Notes: a model not told the origin generated them from the sequence alone. DNA of 64,000 bases from Phytopseudomonas flavescens (GCF_900100535.1 NZ_FNDG01000004.1:248001-312000); one strand, 5' to 3'. Positions 20,401 through 28,993 are shown, numbered from the stretch's first letter. A program made the numbers and translations.

Positions 20401-22336
20401 CGTGCAGAAGGACCTGACCACCGTGATCGGTATCGGCGACATGGCCGGTGACGTATTCGGCAACGGCCTGCTGCTGTCCGAATCGCTGCAGATGGTCGCA
20501 GCGTTCAACCACCTGCACATTTTCATCGACCCGAATCCGGATGCGGCGCACAGCTTCGTCGAGCGCCAGCGCCTGTTCGACCTGCCGCGCTCGAGCTGGG
20601 CCGACTACGACACCTCGCTGATTTCCCAGGGCGGCGGCATCTTCCTGCGCAGCGCCAAGAGCATCGCCATCAGCCAGGAAATGAAGGCTCGTTTCGACAT
20701 CCAGGCCGACAAGCTGGCGCCTACCGAGCTGCTCAATGCACTGCTCAAGGCGCCGGTGGATCTGATCTGGAACGGTGGTATCGGCACCTACGTCAAATCC
20801 AGCCGGGAAAGCCATGCGGACGTCGGCGACAAGGCCAACGACCTGCTGCGCGTCGACGGTCGCGAGCTGCGCGCCAAGGTGGTGGGCGAGGGCGGCAACC
20901 TGGGCATGACCCAGCTCGGCCGTGTCGAATTCGGCCTCAACGGCGGCGCCAGCAACACCGACTTCATCGACAACGCCGGTGGCGTGGACTGCTCCGACCA
21001 CGAGGTGAACATCAAGATCCTGCTCAACGAGATCGTCACCGCCGGCGACATGACCGGCAAGCAGCGCAACACGCTGCTCGCCGAGATGACCGAGGACGTC
21101 GGCAATCTGGTGCTGGGCAACAACTACAAGCAGACCCAGGCCCTGTCGCTCGCCGAGCGCCGTGCCCGTGAGCGCCAGGGCGAATACAAACGCCTGATGG
21201 TGGCCATGGAAGCGACCGGCAAACTCGACCGCGCCCTGGAGTTCCTGCCTACCGAAGAGGAGCTCAACGAGCGCGCCACCAATGGCCAGGGCCTGACCCG
21301 TCCGGAACTCTCGGTGCTGATTTCCTACAGCAAGATCGAGCTGCAGGAGTCGCTGATCAAGTCCGACATCGCCGACGACGATTACCTGGCTCGCGAAATG
21401 GAGACCGCCTTCCCGCCACGCCTGGCCCAGCAGTATGGCGAGGCCATGCGCCGTCACCGCCTCAAGCGCGAGATCGTCGCCACGCAGATCGCCAACGATC
21501 TGGTCAACCACATGGGCATCACCTTCGTGCAGCGCTTGAAGGAGTCCACCGGGGTGGGTTCGGCGCAGGTAGCCGCTGCCTACGTGGTGGTGCGTGACGT
21601 GTTCCACCTGCCGTTCTGGTGGCGGCAGATCGAGGCCCTGGACAACCAGGTGCCGGCCGATCTGCAACTGACCATGATGGATGAGCTGATGCGCCTCGGC
21701 CGTCGTGCCACCCGCTGGTACCTGCGCAGCCGTCGCAACGATCTGGACGCTGCCCGCGACGTCGCCCACCTCGGTCCGCGAGTCAAGGCGCTGGCCATGC
21801 GTCTGGACGAACTGCTCGAAGGGCCGGCTCGCGACCAGTGGATGGCGCGCTACCAGACCTACGTCGAAGCCGGCGTGCCGGAGCTGCTGTCCCGCGTGGT
21901 GGCGGGCACGGGCCACCTGTACACGCTGCTGCCGATCATCGAATCGGCAGACCTCACCGGCCGCGAGCCCACCGAAGTGGCCTCGGCATACTTCGCCGTC
22001 GCCGACGCGCTGGATCTGTCGTGGTACCTACAGCAGATCAGCGGCCTGAGCGTGGAAAGCAACTGGCAGGCCCTGGCCCGCGAGGCGTTCCGCGACGATC
22101 TGGATGCCCAGCAACGGGCCATCACGGTATCCGTGCTGCAACTGCCGGGCGGCTCGGAGTCGATCGAGGAGCGGGTCGAGGCCTGGCTGGAGCAGAACCG
22201 TCGCCTGGTCGACCGCTGGAAGGCCATGCTGGCCGAGCTGCGCTCTGCCTCAGGAAGCGATTACGCCATGTATGCCGTGGCCAATCGCGAACTGAGCGAC
22301 CTGGCGCAAAGCCAACTGCCGCTATTGCCGGCTTGA
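17468..22336 (+). CDS. gdhB: NAD-specific glutamate dehydrogenase, GDH-180 type
   Basis: Encodes 1622 residues, the usual length of the large 180-kDa NAD-GDH class described in Streptomyces and Pseudomonas. It oxidises glutamate to 2-oxoglutarate and ammonium, feeding amino-acid carbon to the TCA cycle. N-terminal regulatory ACT-like regions (first ~700 residues) are followed by the catalytic core with PVGAKGGFVPRR near residue 855, DNAGGVDCSDHEVNIK near 1170 and the NAD-binding segment, then a C-terminal helical domain. The ATG is preceded by GATGGAG. It stands alone with its own terminator. In P. aeruginosa the homologue is activated by arginine and induced by arginine catabolism (family knowledge). 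Confidence 0.96.
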   Translation: MAFFTAASKADFQQQLQAALAQHVSERDLPGVALFAEQFFGIIALEELTQRRLSDLVGCTLSAWRLLASFDPAQPQVRVFNPDYEKHGWQSTHTGIEVLHPDIPFLVDSVRIELKRRGYSIHTLQNSVLSVRRDAQGALLELLPKGTTGQDVTRESLMFLEINRCASNAEIKSLHKTLLDVLEEVRLSVADFQPMKAKAQELLAKLGEGSLGRGHSEAAELDEIKVFLAWLQDDHFTFLGYEEFTVHDDTSGGYLQYDESSLLGLSKRLRSGLSQDDLRIEPYALAYLREPSLLSFAKAAQPSRVHRPAYPDFVSIREIDDAGKVLKEYRFLGIYTSTAYSESVREIPYIRRKVADVEKRSGFISQGHLSKELVKVLEVLPRDDLFQTPVDELASTALSIVQIQERNKVRLFLRFDPYGRFVYALAYVPRDIYSTETRLRIQQVLVDRLQASDCEFWTYFSESVLARVQFILRVDPKTKLDIDPQQLEREVIQACRSWTDDYASLVVENFGEAKGTRLLTDFPKHFPAGYRERFPAHSAVVDMQHLRSLSDERPLVMSFYQPLVPGERQLHCKLYHADTPLALSDVLPILENLGLRVLGEFPYRLQHQNGREFWIHDFAFTYAEGIKLDIQQLNDTLQDAFVHIVRGDAENDAFNRLVLTAGLPWRDVALLRAYARYLKQIRLGFDLGYIANTLLNHADIARELVRLFKTRFYLARKLGADDLQDKQNKLEQAILGALDNVAVLNEDRILRRYLDLIKATLRTNFYQPDAQGEAKHYFSFKFNPSAIPELPRPVPKFEIFVYSPRVEGVHLRFGNVARGGLRWSDREEDFRTEVLGLVKAQQVKNAVIVPVGAKGGFVPRRLPVGGGRDEVQAEAIACYRIFISGLLDITDNLKEGEVAPPANVVRHDADDPYLVVAADKGTATFSDIANGIAGEYGFWLGDAFASGGSAGYDHKGMGITAKGGWVSVQRHFRERGIDVQKDLTTVIGIGDMAGDVFGNGLLLSESLQMVAAFNHLHIFIDPNPDAAHSFVERQRLFDLPRSSWADYDTSLISQGGGIFLRSAKSIAISQEMKARFDIQADKLAPTELLNALLKAPVDLIWNGGIGTYVKSSRESHADVGDKANDLLRVDGRELRAKVVGEGGNLGMTQLGRVEFGLNGGASNTDFIDNAGGVDCSDHEVNIKILLNEIVTAGDMTGKQRNTLLAEMTEDVGNLVLGNNYKQTQALSLAERRARERQGEYKRLMVAMEATGKLDRALEFLPTEEELNERATNGQGLTRPELSVLISYSKIELQESLIKSDIADDDYLAREMETAFPPRLAQQYGEAMRRHRLKREIVATQIANDLVNHMGITFVQRLKESTGVGSAQVAAAYVVVRDVFHLPFWWRQIEALDNQVPADLQLTMMDELMRLGRRATRWYLRSRRNDLDAARDVAHLGPRVKALAMRLDELLEGPARDQWMARYQTYVEAGVPELLSRVVAGTGHLYTLLPIIESADLTGREPTEVASAYFAVADALDLSWYLQQISGLSVESNWQALAREAFRDDLDAQQRAITVSVLQLPGGSESIEERVEAWLEQNRRLVDRWKAMLAELRSASGSDYAMYAVANRELSDLAQSQLPLLPA

Positions 22337-22358
22337 TCGACTGAGCGGCTGCAACAAA

Positions 22359-22392
22359 CGAAAACGCCCCGACTGGTTCGGGGCGTTTTTTT
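22359..22392 (+). terminator. Rho-independent terminator after gdhB
   Basis: Stem AACGCCCCGA / TCGGGGCGTT with a short loop is followed by a run of T residues, about 23 bases after the gdhB stop. Confidence 0.92.
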
Positions 22393-22415
22393 ATCGCTCA
22401 ATAATGAAGAACCCG

Positions 22416-22481
22416 TCGCCCGCAAGCGGGCTCCCAGCCATCGGCAGCGAGGTATCCGTGCAGGAGTCGGCTTGCGGGCGA
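22416..22481. repeat. Paired inverted REP element (BIME-like)
   Basis: TCGCCCGCAAGC at 22416-22427 is repeated in perfect inverted form as GCTTGCGGGCGA at 22470-22481. The flanking GGGCTCC / AGGAGTC also resembles the widespread Pseudomonas REP sequence. It lies between convergent gdhB and the hydrolase gene. Confidence 0.75.
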
Positions 22482-22520
22482 ATTGTGGGCACCCCGCGGG
22501 CCAACGAAAAGATCGCCGTC

Positions 22521-23519
22521 TCAAGGCTTCTGCTGGAGGCCTTCGAGCAACGCCTTGTGGAAACGTTGCGGCTCCTGAATCTGCGGCGAGTGGCCGAGAT
22601 CCGGGAAGGTCACCAGGGTCGCATCGGGAATGCGTTTCGCCGTCGCCGGGCCCAGCACCTGGTAGTCGCCCAGTTTGCCGCGCAGCGCTTCGGGGGCGGC
22701 GTCCTTGCCGATCGCGGTATTGTCCTTCTCGCCAATTAGCAGCAGCACGGGCATCGTCAGGTTGGCGAACTCATAGACCACCGGCTGGGTATAGACCATG
22801 TCGTAGGTGAGCGCCGAATTCCAGGCGACGATCTCCTTGCCATCGCCGTTGAACATACCGGCCTGCATCTCCACCCAACGGTCGAACTCGGGGCGCCACT
22901 GGCCTGCGTAATAGGTGTTCTTCTGGTAGTTGCGGCTGGCTTCGGCAGTGCTCTTCAGTTCGCGCTGGTACCACTGGTCGACGCTCAGGTAGGGCACGCC
23001 GAGGGTCTTCCAGTCTTCCAGGCCGATCGGGTTGACCATCGCCAACTGCTCGACCTGTTCGGGGTAGAGCAAGGCGTAGCGCGTGGCGAGCATGCCGCCC
23101 ATGGAATGACCCAAAACCGTCACGCGCTCGATCTTCAGCTGTTCCAGCAGCGCATGGGTATTGCGGGCCAGTTGCTGAAAACTGTACTGGTAATGAGCAG
23201 GCTTGCTCGACTTGCAGAAGCCCACCTGATCCGGCACCACCACACGATAACCCGCCTCGCTCAAGGCGGCGATGCTGCCTTCCCAGGTCGCGCCGCAGAA
23301 ATTCTTGCCGTGCATCAGCAGCACGGTTCGGCCATTGGCCTGTTTCGGCCGCACGTCCATGTAGGCCATCTGCAGCGAGTTGCCTTGGGAGTCGAAGGTG
23401 AAGCGCTTGATCTCGTGGGGGTAATCGAAACCTTGCAGTTCTGGGCCATAACTGGGCGTTTCGGCAGCCAGAGCTGGCAGGCTGCCAACGATCAGTAATG
23501 TGGCGAGGGCAATGCGCAC
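22521..23519 (-). CDS. Alpha/beta hydrolase, exported
   Basis: Encodes 332 residues from GTG 23519, with GGAG about 8 bases upstream. Residues 1-19 form a signal peptide (ending PALAAE). The fold motifs of an alpha/beta hydrolase follow: oxyanion strand VLLMHGKNFCGATWEG, nucleophile elbow GHSMGGM with the catalytic Ser near residue 148, an Asp in LLLIGEKDNTA and the final His in DLGHSPQIQ. The substrate is unknown; the family includes esterases, haloperoxidase-like proteins and lactonases. It is monocistronic on the minus strand. Confidence 0.88.
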   Translation of the reverse strand: MRIALATLLIVGSLPALAAETPSYGPELQGFDYPHEIKRFTFDSQGNSLQMAYMDVRPKQANGRTVLLMHGKNFCGATWEGSIAALSEAGYRVVVPDQVGFCKSSKPAHYQYSFQQLARNTHALLEQLKIERVTVLGHSMGGMLATRYALLYPEQVEQLAMVNPIGLEDWKTLGVPYLSVDQWYQRELKSTAEASRNYQKNTYYAGQWRPEFDRWVEMQAGMFNGDGKEIVAWNSALTYDMVYTQPVVYEFANLTMPVLLLIGEKDNTAIGKDAAPEALRGKLGDYQVLGPATAKRIPDATLVTFPDLGHSPQIQEPQRFHKALLEGLQQKP

Positions 23520-23617
23520 GGGGGATGCTCCAAGCGTTGGGGAGGAGCAAAGACTGACAGCAACACGCGGCCGGCATTGCCGGCAAGTGTTTACAAAACC
23601 TGTCCCAGTAGTGGGTT

Positions 23618-24481
23618 TCAGCCCAGCTCGCGAACGTAACGCAGCATATCCGGGGCGCCGGCCTGGCACAGGCCTTCGCCCAGGGCGCATGCCTGTGGCG
23701 AGTGCTTGGGCAGCAGCAGGAACTCGGGTGAGCCCGGGGTACGCAGCAGGCTCAGGCGCGCGTAGGGCACGTCGTGATCCATCAGCAACTGCATGAAGGT
23801 GGCATCGCTCCAGGCGGCGCAGGGCATGGCCAGGGCGTGGTAACGCCGTTGCAGATCGCGCAGGCCGTTTTCGCTGATGCGGTAGTGGGTGATGTCTGCC
23901 GGCAGACCGATTTCCAGGCCACGCAGCCGCGCATAGGCCACGGCGCTGGCGAAGGCCGCTGGGTGCGATTCGCCTGCCCAGAACAGGCGCTCGCCGCGCC
24001 ATTGGGCCTGCCAGAGGTCGAGGCGTTGAGCGGGAAAACCCGGCAGTGCCTGGCCCAGGGTCTTGAGAAAGTCCCGGTAACTGATGATGCGGATTTTCCG
24101 GCAGGTTGCGCTGGCGGCGTAGTCTTCGAAACTGGCGTGGCGTTCGTCGCACTGCACCAGGCTGTCGACCCGGCGCAGGTCGAGCTGGTCGATCTGCCGA
24201 TGCACGACCTCGACGAGATTGGTCAGGGCGGCGTGAGCGTCGGCCTTGTCCTCCTGTACGGGACCGGAGAGCGCGTTACGGGGCAGCTTCTTGAGGCGAT
24301 GCAGGGGCGGGCCGCCCAGCCAGCAAATGCTGTCGGCGAAGCCTGGAATCGCTGCAAATGGCAGGCGCAACCGACTGGCGCGCTCGAAGATCGGCTTGCC
24401 GCCACGGCCGAGCAGCCCCACGCGTTGAGCCAGTGCGGCCAGGCGTGAGGCAAGGGGGCTGGGCTGTTCAGGCAGGCTCAT
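23618..24481 (-). CDS. Hypothetical protein, possible DUF6685 family
   Basis: Encodes 287 residues starting MSLPEQPSPLASRLAAL. I see no signal peptide or membrane helix. Several stretches (LSGPVQE, IRIISYRDFLKTLGQ, LPGFPAQ, ERLFWAGE) resemble a Pseudomonas-restricted family that I recall as DUF6685, but the match is from memory. No catalytic motif is recognisable, and no function is proposed. The frame is open for 37 codons upstream of the chosen ATG, which overlaps the promoter region of DUF2835 on the other strand. Confidence 0.7.
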   Translation of the reverse strand: MSLPEQPSPLASRLAALAQRVGLLGRGGKPIFERASRLRLPFAAIPGFADSICWLGGPPLHRLKKLPRNALSGPVQEDKADAHAALTNLVEVVHRQIDQLDLRRVDSLVQCDERHASFEDYAASATCRKIRIISYRDFLKTLGQALPGFPAQRLDLWQAQWRGERLFWAGESHPAAFASAVAYARLRGLEIGLPADITHYRISENGLRDLQRRYHALAMPCAAWSDATFMQLLMDHDVPYARLSLLRTPGSPEFLLLPKHSPQACALGEGLCQAGAPDMLRYVRELG

Positions 24482-24510
24482 GACAATTCGCGGACCTCGG
24501 TATGCCCGCT

Positions 24511-24613
24511 GCAGTGTGGCAGAGCTGGCCGCCCGTGGCGAGAGGGGGGGAGCGAGGTGGCGCGTTGCAAGTGCCAGGCAGCCGCGAGCCACTGCCGGCG
24601 GCAGTGTGGCAGA
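24511..24613. repeat. 13-base direct repeat upstream of DUF2835 gene
   Basis: GCAGTGTGGCAGA occurs at 24511-24523 and again at 24601-24613, exactly 90 bases apart, on either side of a GC-rich stretch. The second copy is about 30 bases before the DUF2835 start and could be promoter-related. The function is unknown. Confidence 0.5.
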
Positions 24614-24643
24614 ATCCGTTCATTCGTTTGCGAGGAGCTCCCC

Positions 24644-24865
24644 ATGCCCACTCTGGTTCTGGATATCGTGTTATCGGCAGAGCGCCTGCGGGTCATCTAT
24701 CAGGGACGGGCCAATCGCATTCAGGCCGTCAGTCGCGATGGCCGGCGGGTGAGCATCCCCTCCCATCACTTCCGACCGTTTTTCGGCCATGACGGTATCC
24801 GGGGCGCCTTCGAGCTGCACTTCAGCGAGGACGGTGAGCTGCTGAGCCTGCGTCGGCTGCCGTAG
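24644..24865 (+). CDS. DUF2835 domain protein
   Basis: Encodes 73 residues starting MPTLVLDIVLSAERLRVIYQ and containing RRVSIPSHHFRPF. It matches DUF2835, a short single-domain family common in Pseudomonas with no known role. An excellent ribosome site (GAGGAG) lies 7 bases upstream. The size and divergence from the gene at 23618 fit an independent small transcript. Confidence 0.85.
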   Translation: MPTLVLDIVLSAERLRVIYQGRANRIQAVSRDGRRVSIPSHHFRPFFGHDGIRGAFELHFSEDGELLSLRRLP

Positions 24866-24892
24866 GCCTCGCTAGGCGGGCTGCTGGGCGGC

Positions 24893-24898
24893 TATAAT
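24893..24898 (+). promoter_or_regulatory. Candidate -10 element of pyrD promoter
   Basis: A perfect TATAAT lies 42 bases before the pyrD start in otherwise GC-rich sequence. The corresponding -35 is not clear, so the promoter is only probable. Confidence 0.45.
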
Positions 24899-24939
24899 TC
24901 GCGCCTTTCGATTTCGCCACCGACGAGCTGAGCCTGCCC

Positions 24940-25962
24940 ATGTACAACCTGGCCCGTGAGCTGCTGTTCAAACTGTCCCCGGAAACCTCTCACGAACTGT
25001 CCCTCGACCTGATCGGCGCGGCCGGCCGTCTCGGTCTGGCCGGGCGTCTGAGCCGGGCACCGAACAGCCTGCCGGTCACCGTGATGGGCCTGCAGTTCCC
25101 TAATCCGGTCGGCCTGGCCGCCGGTCTGGACAAGAATGGCGAGGCCATCGACGGCTTCGCCCAACTGGGCTTTGGCTTCGTCGAGATTGGCACGGTCACA
25201 CCGCGTCCGCAGCCAGGCAATCCCAAACCCAGGCTGTTCCGCCTGCCCGAAGCCGAGGCGATCATCAACCGCATGGGCTTCAACAACCATGGTGTCGATC
25301 ACCTGCTTGCCCGGGTGCGTGCCGCCCGGTTCCGTGGGGTGCTGGGTATCAACATCGGCAAGAATGCCGACACCCCGGTGGAACGAGCGGTCGACGATTA
25401 CCTGATCTGCCTGGACAAGGTCTATGCCCACGCCAGCTACGTCACGGTCAACGTCAGTTCGCCGAACACGCCAGGGCTGCGCAGCCTGCAGTTCGGCGAC
25501 TCGCTCAAGCAATTGCTCGATGCCCTGCGCAGGCGTCAGGACGAATTGGCACTGAGCCACGGCCGCCGTGTGCCGCTGGCGATCAAGATCGCCCCGGACA
25601 TGACCGATGAGGAAACCGTTCAGGTTGCGGCAGCGCTGCTGGAGAGCGGCATGGATGCGGTGATCGCCACCAACACCACGTTGAGCCGCGAGGGGGTCGA
25701 GAACCTGGCGTTTGCCAACGAGGCCGGCGGCCTGTCCGGCGCGCCAGTACGCGACAAGAGTACCCATACGGTCAGCGTGCTGGCGGGCGAGTTGGGCGGA
25801 CGTGTGCCGATCATCGCCGCGGGGGGTATCACCGAAGGTCGTCATGCCGCGGACAAGATCGCGGCAGGGGCGAGCCTGGTGCAGATCTACTCGGGGTTCA
25901 TCTACAAGGGGCCGGCGCTGATTCGCGAAGCGGTGGACGCGATTGCCGCGGTGCGCCGCTGA
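24940..25962 (+). CDS. pyrD: Dihydroorotate dehydrogenase (quinone), class 2
   Basis: Encodes 340 residues. It oxidises dihydroorotate to orotate in pyrimidine synthesis, passing electrons to ubiquinone at the inner membrane. The N-terminal helical extension of class 2 enzymes (about residues 1-40) is present, then the FMN barrel with [28 protein letters not shown], the catalytic Ser region [14 protein letters not shown], and the phosphate-binding IAAGGI. The length is standard. It converges on rmf, as in other Pseudomonas. Confidence 0.97.
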   Translation: MYNLARELLFKLSPETSHELSLDLIGAAGRLGLAGRLSRAPNSLPVTVMGLQFPNPVGLAAGLDKNGEAIDGFAQLGFGFVEIGTVTPRPQPGNPKPRLFRLPEAEAIINRMGFNNHGVDHLLARVRAARFRGVLGINIGKNADTPVERAVDDYLICLDKVYAHASYVTVNVSSPNTPGLRSLQFGDSLKQLLDALRRRQDELALSHGRRVPLAIKIAPDMTDEETVQVAAALLESGMDAVIATNTTLSREGVENLAFANEAGGLSGAPVRDKSTHTVSVLAGELGGRVPIIAAGGITEGRHAADKIAAGASLVQIYSGFIYKGPALIREAVDAIAAVRR

Positions 25963-25970
25963 GAGGGAAA

Positions 25971-25995
25971 TAAAAAGGGCCCCCTTGGGGGCCCC
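25971..25995 (-). terminator. Terminator between pyrD and rmf
   Basis: GGGCCCCC / GGGGGCCC forms a strong stem. On the minus strand it is followed by a T-run (TTTTTA), so it is an intrinsic terminator for rmf; for pyrD it would be a stem without a good U-tract. Confidence 0.75.
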
Positions 25996-26053
25996 TGGGC
26001 TCTCGCCCGCCGCTCGGATGGAGCGTGCTTGGTGAAGTCGGTTGGTCCCTGGT

Positions 26054-26269
26054 TTAGCCGACAGCTCGAAGTTCGTTGAGTCGATGGATACCGGCGGTGC
26101 CGGTCAAACCGTCCCAGTTGTCACCGCGGCCTTCACGCCAGCCATTGAGCCAGGCCTGACGCACGGACGGAAGAGTGAAAGGACACAGCTCGCGGGATTT
26201 ACCACTGATACCGTACTGATAGCCGCGCAAAAAAGCTTTTTCTAACGGATCACGCTTAAGTCTTCTCAT
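26054..26269 (-). CDS. rmf: Ribosome modulation factor
   Basis: Encodes 71 residues, very basic, with the RMF motif RGYQYGISGKSRELCPF and AWLNGWREGR. RMF binds 70S ribosomes in stationary phase and promotes formation of inactive 100S dimers. The neighbour pyrD on the opposite strand is conserved in the genus. The mRNA leader upstream contains two stable hairpins (see 26300-26345). Confidence 0.96.
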   Translation of the reverse strand: MRRLKRDPLEKAFLRGYQYGISGKSRELCPFTLPSVRQAWLNGWREGRGDNWDGLTGTAGIHRLNELRAVG

Positions 26270-26271
26270 AG

Positions 26272-26345
26272 GGTGTTGCCCTCACTTGTTGACTGTTTAT
26301 GTCCCGTAGACCTCTCGGAGGTCAGGCAGAAGGTCTGCCATGGAG
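26272..26345 (-). promoter_or_regulatory. rmf 5' leader with tandem hairpins (rmf RNA motif)
   Basis: Two adjacent perfect hairpins occur upstream of rmf: GACCTC-TCG-GAGGTC at 26309-26323 and GGCAGA-AGG-TCTGCC at 26325-26339. They lie 40-70 bases before the start codon in the minus-strand mRNA. A conserved structured 'rmf RNA' upstream of rmf in Pseudomonas is known from comparative genomics; the position and form fit it. Exact boundaries are estimated. Confidence 0.7.
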
Positions 26346-26692
26346 TCCGCTGCCGGCGTCGCGAGCCTCCTGTGCCAGCGTCATTGCGACGTTGGCCTGG
26401 GTAGATTTCTATCGAATGCATGAACCGGTGTGAATGATCGATTTGTCATAAGGACGTAACGGTTTTGCGGGTGAGGCCATAAGCTACGGGTAATTTTTAC
26501 CTGGGCCTCGGCGAAAGTCGCGCTAACCGGGGCCTTACCCCTTGTCTGCTGGTGTTTTGCCATCGTGAATGGCTATCGATTACACCTGCTATTTATTCCG
26601 ACGAAGGGTCGCTTTGCGACGTTTTGTCACTTATTTTTGGTTGCGCCTCGTGTGGCGCCAACCCATTACCGCCTGCGGGCACTGGATTTCTG
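26346..26692. other. Intergenic region between rmf leader and rlmKL
   Basis: About 350 bases with lower GC than the surroundings, especially 26400-26480 and 26570-26650. It must hold the divergent promoters of rmf and rlmKL. An open frame continues upstream from rlmKL to 26552, but its composition is not protein-like. I see no further gene. Confidence 0.55.
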
Positions 26693-28939
26693 ATGTCGGA
26701 CGATAACGAACTCTTCCTCACTTGCCCCAAGGGGCTCGAAGGCCTGTTGCTGGAGGAAGCCAAGGCGTTGGGCCTGGAGCAGGCTCGCGAACACACCTCG
26801 GCCATTCGTGGTGTGGCCAGCATGGAAACGGCGTATCGCCTGTGTCTGTGGTCGCGCCTGGCCAACCGGGTGCTGCTGGTGCTGGCGCGCTTTCCGGTTC
26901 GCGATGCGCAGACCCTGTACCAGGGCGTGCTCCATGTCGACTGGTTCGAACACCTGGAGCCGAGCGGCAGCCTGGCCGTCGAGTTCAGCGGCCATGGTTC
27001 GGGCATCGACAACACCCATTTCGGCGCGCTGAAGGTCAAGGACGCCATCGTCGACAAGCTGCGCCAGGCCGATGGCACCCGCCCGTCGGTGGACAAGCTC
27101 AATCCTGACCTTCGCGTGCACTTGCGTCTGGATCGTGGCGAGGCGGTGCTGTCGCTGGATCTGTCCGGTCACAGCCTGCACCAGCGCGGCTACCGCCTGC
27201 AGCAGGGCGCCGCGCCGCTGAAGGAAAACCTTGCTGCCGCCGTGCTGATCCGCGCCGGTTGGCCGCGGATCGCCGCTGAAGGTGGCGCCCTGGCCGACCC
27301 CATGTGCGGCGTGGGCACCTTTCTGGTCGAGGCCGCGATGATCGCTGCCGACATCGCGCCGAACCTGACCCGCGAACAATGGGGCTTCAGCAACTGGCTC
27401 GGCCACGTGCCGGCCACCTGGAACCGCTTGCGCGTTGAAGCCGAAGAGCGTGCCGCTGCCGGCCTGGCCAAGCCGCCGCTGTGGATCCGCGGTTACGAGG
27501 CCGATCCGCGACTGATCCAGCCTGCCCGCAACAACATCGACCGGGCTGGGCTGAGCGACTGGATCAAGGTCTACCAGGGCGAAGTGGCGACCTTCGAGCC
27601 ACGCCCTGACCAGAACCAGAAAGGCCTGGTGATCAGCAACCCGCCCTACGGCGAGCGCCTGGGCGACGAGGCGAGCCTGCTGTACCTCTACCAGAACCTT
27701 GGCGAGCGCCTGCGCCAGGCCTGCATGGGCTGGGAAGCCGCGGTATTCACCGGTGCCCCGGACCTTGGCAAGCGCATGGGCATCCGCAGCCACAAACAAT
27801 ACGCCTTCTGGAACGGTGCCTTGCCCTGCAAGCTGCTGTTGATCAAGGTGCAGCCTGAGCAGTTCGTCACCGGCGAGCGCCGTACTCCCGAGCAGCGTGA
27901 GCGTGAACCTGAGCAGAACGAACAGCAGGTCGAAGAACCGAAACTCAACCGCAACGGCAACCCGATCAGACCTGCACCGGCTCCCGTGGAGCAAGCGCGG
28001 CTGAGCGAAGGCGGGCAGATGTTCGCCAACCGTCTGCAGAAGAATCTCAAGCAGCTCGGCAAGTGGGCGCGCCGCGAGGGCGTCGACTGCTACCGTGTCT
28101 ACGATGCCGATATGCCCGAGTATGCCCTGGCTATCGACCTCTACCACGACTGGGTGCACGTGCAGGAGTACGCCGCACCACGTTCCATCGACCCGGAAAA
28201 GGCCCAGGCCCGTCTGTTCGATGCGCTGGCGGCCATTCCCCTGGCGCTGGGCGTCGACAAGAGCCGGGTGGTGATCAAGCGCCGCGAGCGGCAAAGTGGT
28301 ACCAGGCAGTACGAGCGCCAGGCCGCTCAGGGCCAGTTCATGGAAGTGAAGGAGGGCGGCATCAAGCTGCTGGTCAACCTGACCGACTATCTGGATACCG
28401 GGCTGTTCCTCGACCACCGTCCGTTGCGCCTGCGCATCCAGAAGGAAGCCGCGGGCAAGCGTTTCCTCAACCTGTTCTGCTACACCGCTACGGCCAGCGT
28501 GCATGCGGCCAAGGGGGGGGCGCGCAGCACCACCAGCGTCGACCTGTCGAAGACGTATCTGGACTGGGCGCGGCGCAACCTGTCGCTCAACGGTTTTTCC
28601 GACAAGAACCGCCTCGAGCAGGGCGATGTGATGAGCTGGCTGGCCGATGATCGCGGCGAGTACGAGCTGATCTTCATCGACCCGCCGACCTTCTCGAACT
28701 CCAAGCGCATGGAAGGTGTGTTCGACGTCCAGCGTGACCACGTGCAACTGCTGGATCTGGCCATGGCACGCCTGGCGCCGGGTGGCGTGCTGTATTTTTC
28801 CAACAACTTCCGCAAGTTCCTGCTCGATGAGCAACTGCCTGCGCGTTATCAGGTGGAAGAGATCAGCGCAGCGACCCTCGATCCGGACTTCGCCCGCAAC
28901 GCCAAGATCCACCGCGCGTGGAAATTGATGGCCAAATAA
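26693..28939 (+). CDS. rlmL: Bifunctional 23S rRNA methyltransferase RlmKL
   Basis: Encodes 748 residues. It methylates 23S rRNA at G2445 (m2G, RlmL half) and G2069 (m7G, RlmK half). Order: THUMP domain (about 40-160), first SAM-dependent domain with DPMCGVGTF near 202 and NPPYGERLG near 315, a charged Glu/Gln linker (about 400-440), and the second SAM domain with FCYTATAS and DPPTFSNSK near 662. The start MSDDNELFLTCPKG is the conserved one. Both catalytic motifs are intact. Confidence 0.95.
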   Translation: MSDDNELFLTCPKGLEGLLLEEAKALGLEQAREHTSAIRGVASMETAYRLCLWSRLANRVLLVLARFPVRDAQTLYQGVLHVDWFEHLEPSGSLAVEFSGHGSGIDNTHFGALKVKDAIVDKLRQADGTRPSVDKLNPDLRVHLRLDRGEAVLSLDLSGHSLHQRGYRLQQGAAPLKENLAAAVLIRAGWPRIAAEGGALADPMCGVGTFLVEAAMIAADIAPNLTREQWGFSNWLGHVPATWNRLRVEAEERAAAGLAKPPLWIRGYEADPRLIQPARNNIDRAGLSDWIKVYQGEVATFEPRPDQNQKGLVISNPPYGERLGDEASLLYLYQNLGERLRQACMGWEAAVFTGAPDLGKRMGIRSHKQYAFWNGALPCKLLLIKVQPEQFVTGERRTPEQREREPEQNEQQVEEPKLNRNGNPIRPAPAPVEQARLSEGGQMFANRLQKNLKQLGKWARREGVDCYRVYDADMPEYALAIDLYHDWVHVQEYAAPRSIDPEKAQARLFDALAAIPLALGVDKSRVVIKRRERQSGTRQYERQAAQGQFMEVKEGGIKLLVNLTDYLDTGLFLDHRPLRLRIQKEAAGKRFLNLFCYTATASVHAAKGGARSTTSVDLSKTYLDWARRNLSLNGFSDKNRLEQGDVMSWLADDRGEYELIFIDPPTFSNSKRMEGVFDVQRDHVQLLDLAMARLAPGGVLYFSNNFRKFLLDEQLPARYQVEEISAATLDPDFARNAKIHRAWKLMAK

Positions 28940-28949
28940 CTGACAAACC

Positions 28950-28984
28950 GTAGCCTGGGTCGAGCGCAGCGATACCCAGGCTAC
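28950..28984. repeat. Palindromic repeat, possible bidirectional terminator
   Basis: Perfect 11-base arms GTAGCCTGGGT / ACCCAGGCTAC are separated by 13 bases. It fills the 54-base gap between the converging rlmKL and dacB. A shorter relative (TGGGTCGAGCGATACCCG) occurs at 57057-57075, suggesting a dispersed repeat family. Confidence 0.7.
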
Positions 28985-28993
28985 CTCATGCTT

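Noticed and set aside
17336..21916. A 1526-codon open frame on the minus strand, antisense to gdhB
   Set aside because: It mirrors gdhB codon bias in a GC-rich genome; the sequence is repetitive His/Gln/Val/Leu-rich with no domain, and gdhB is certain.
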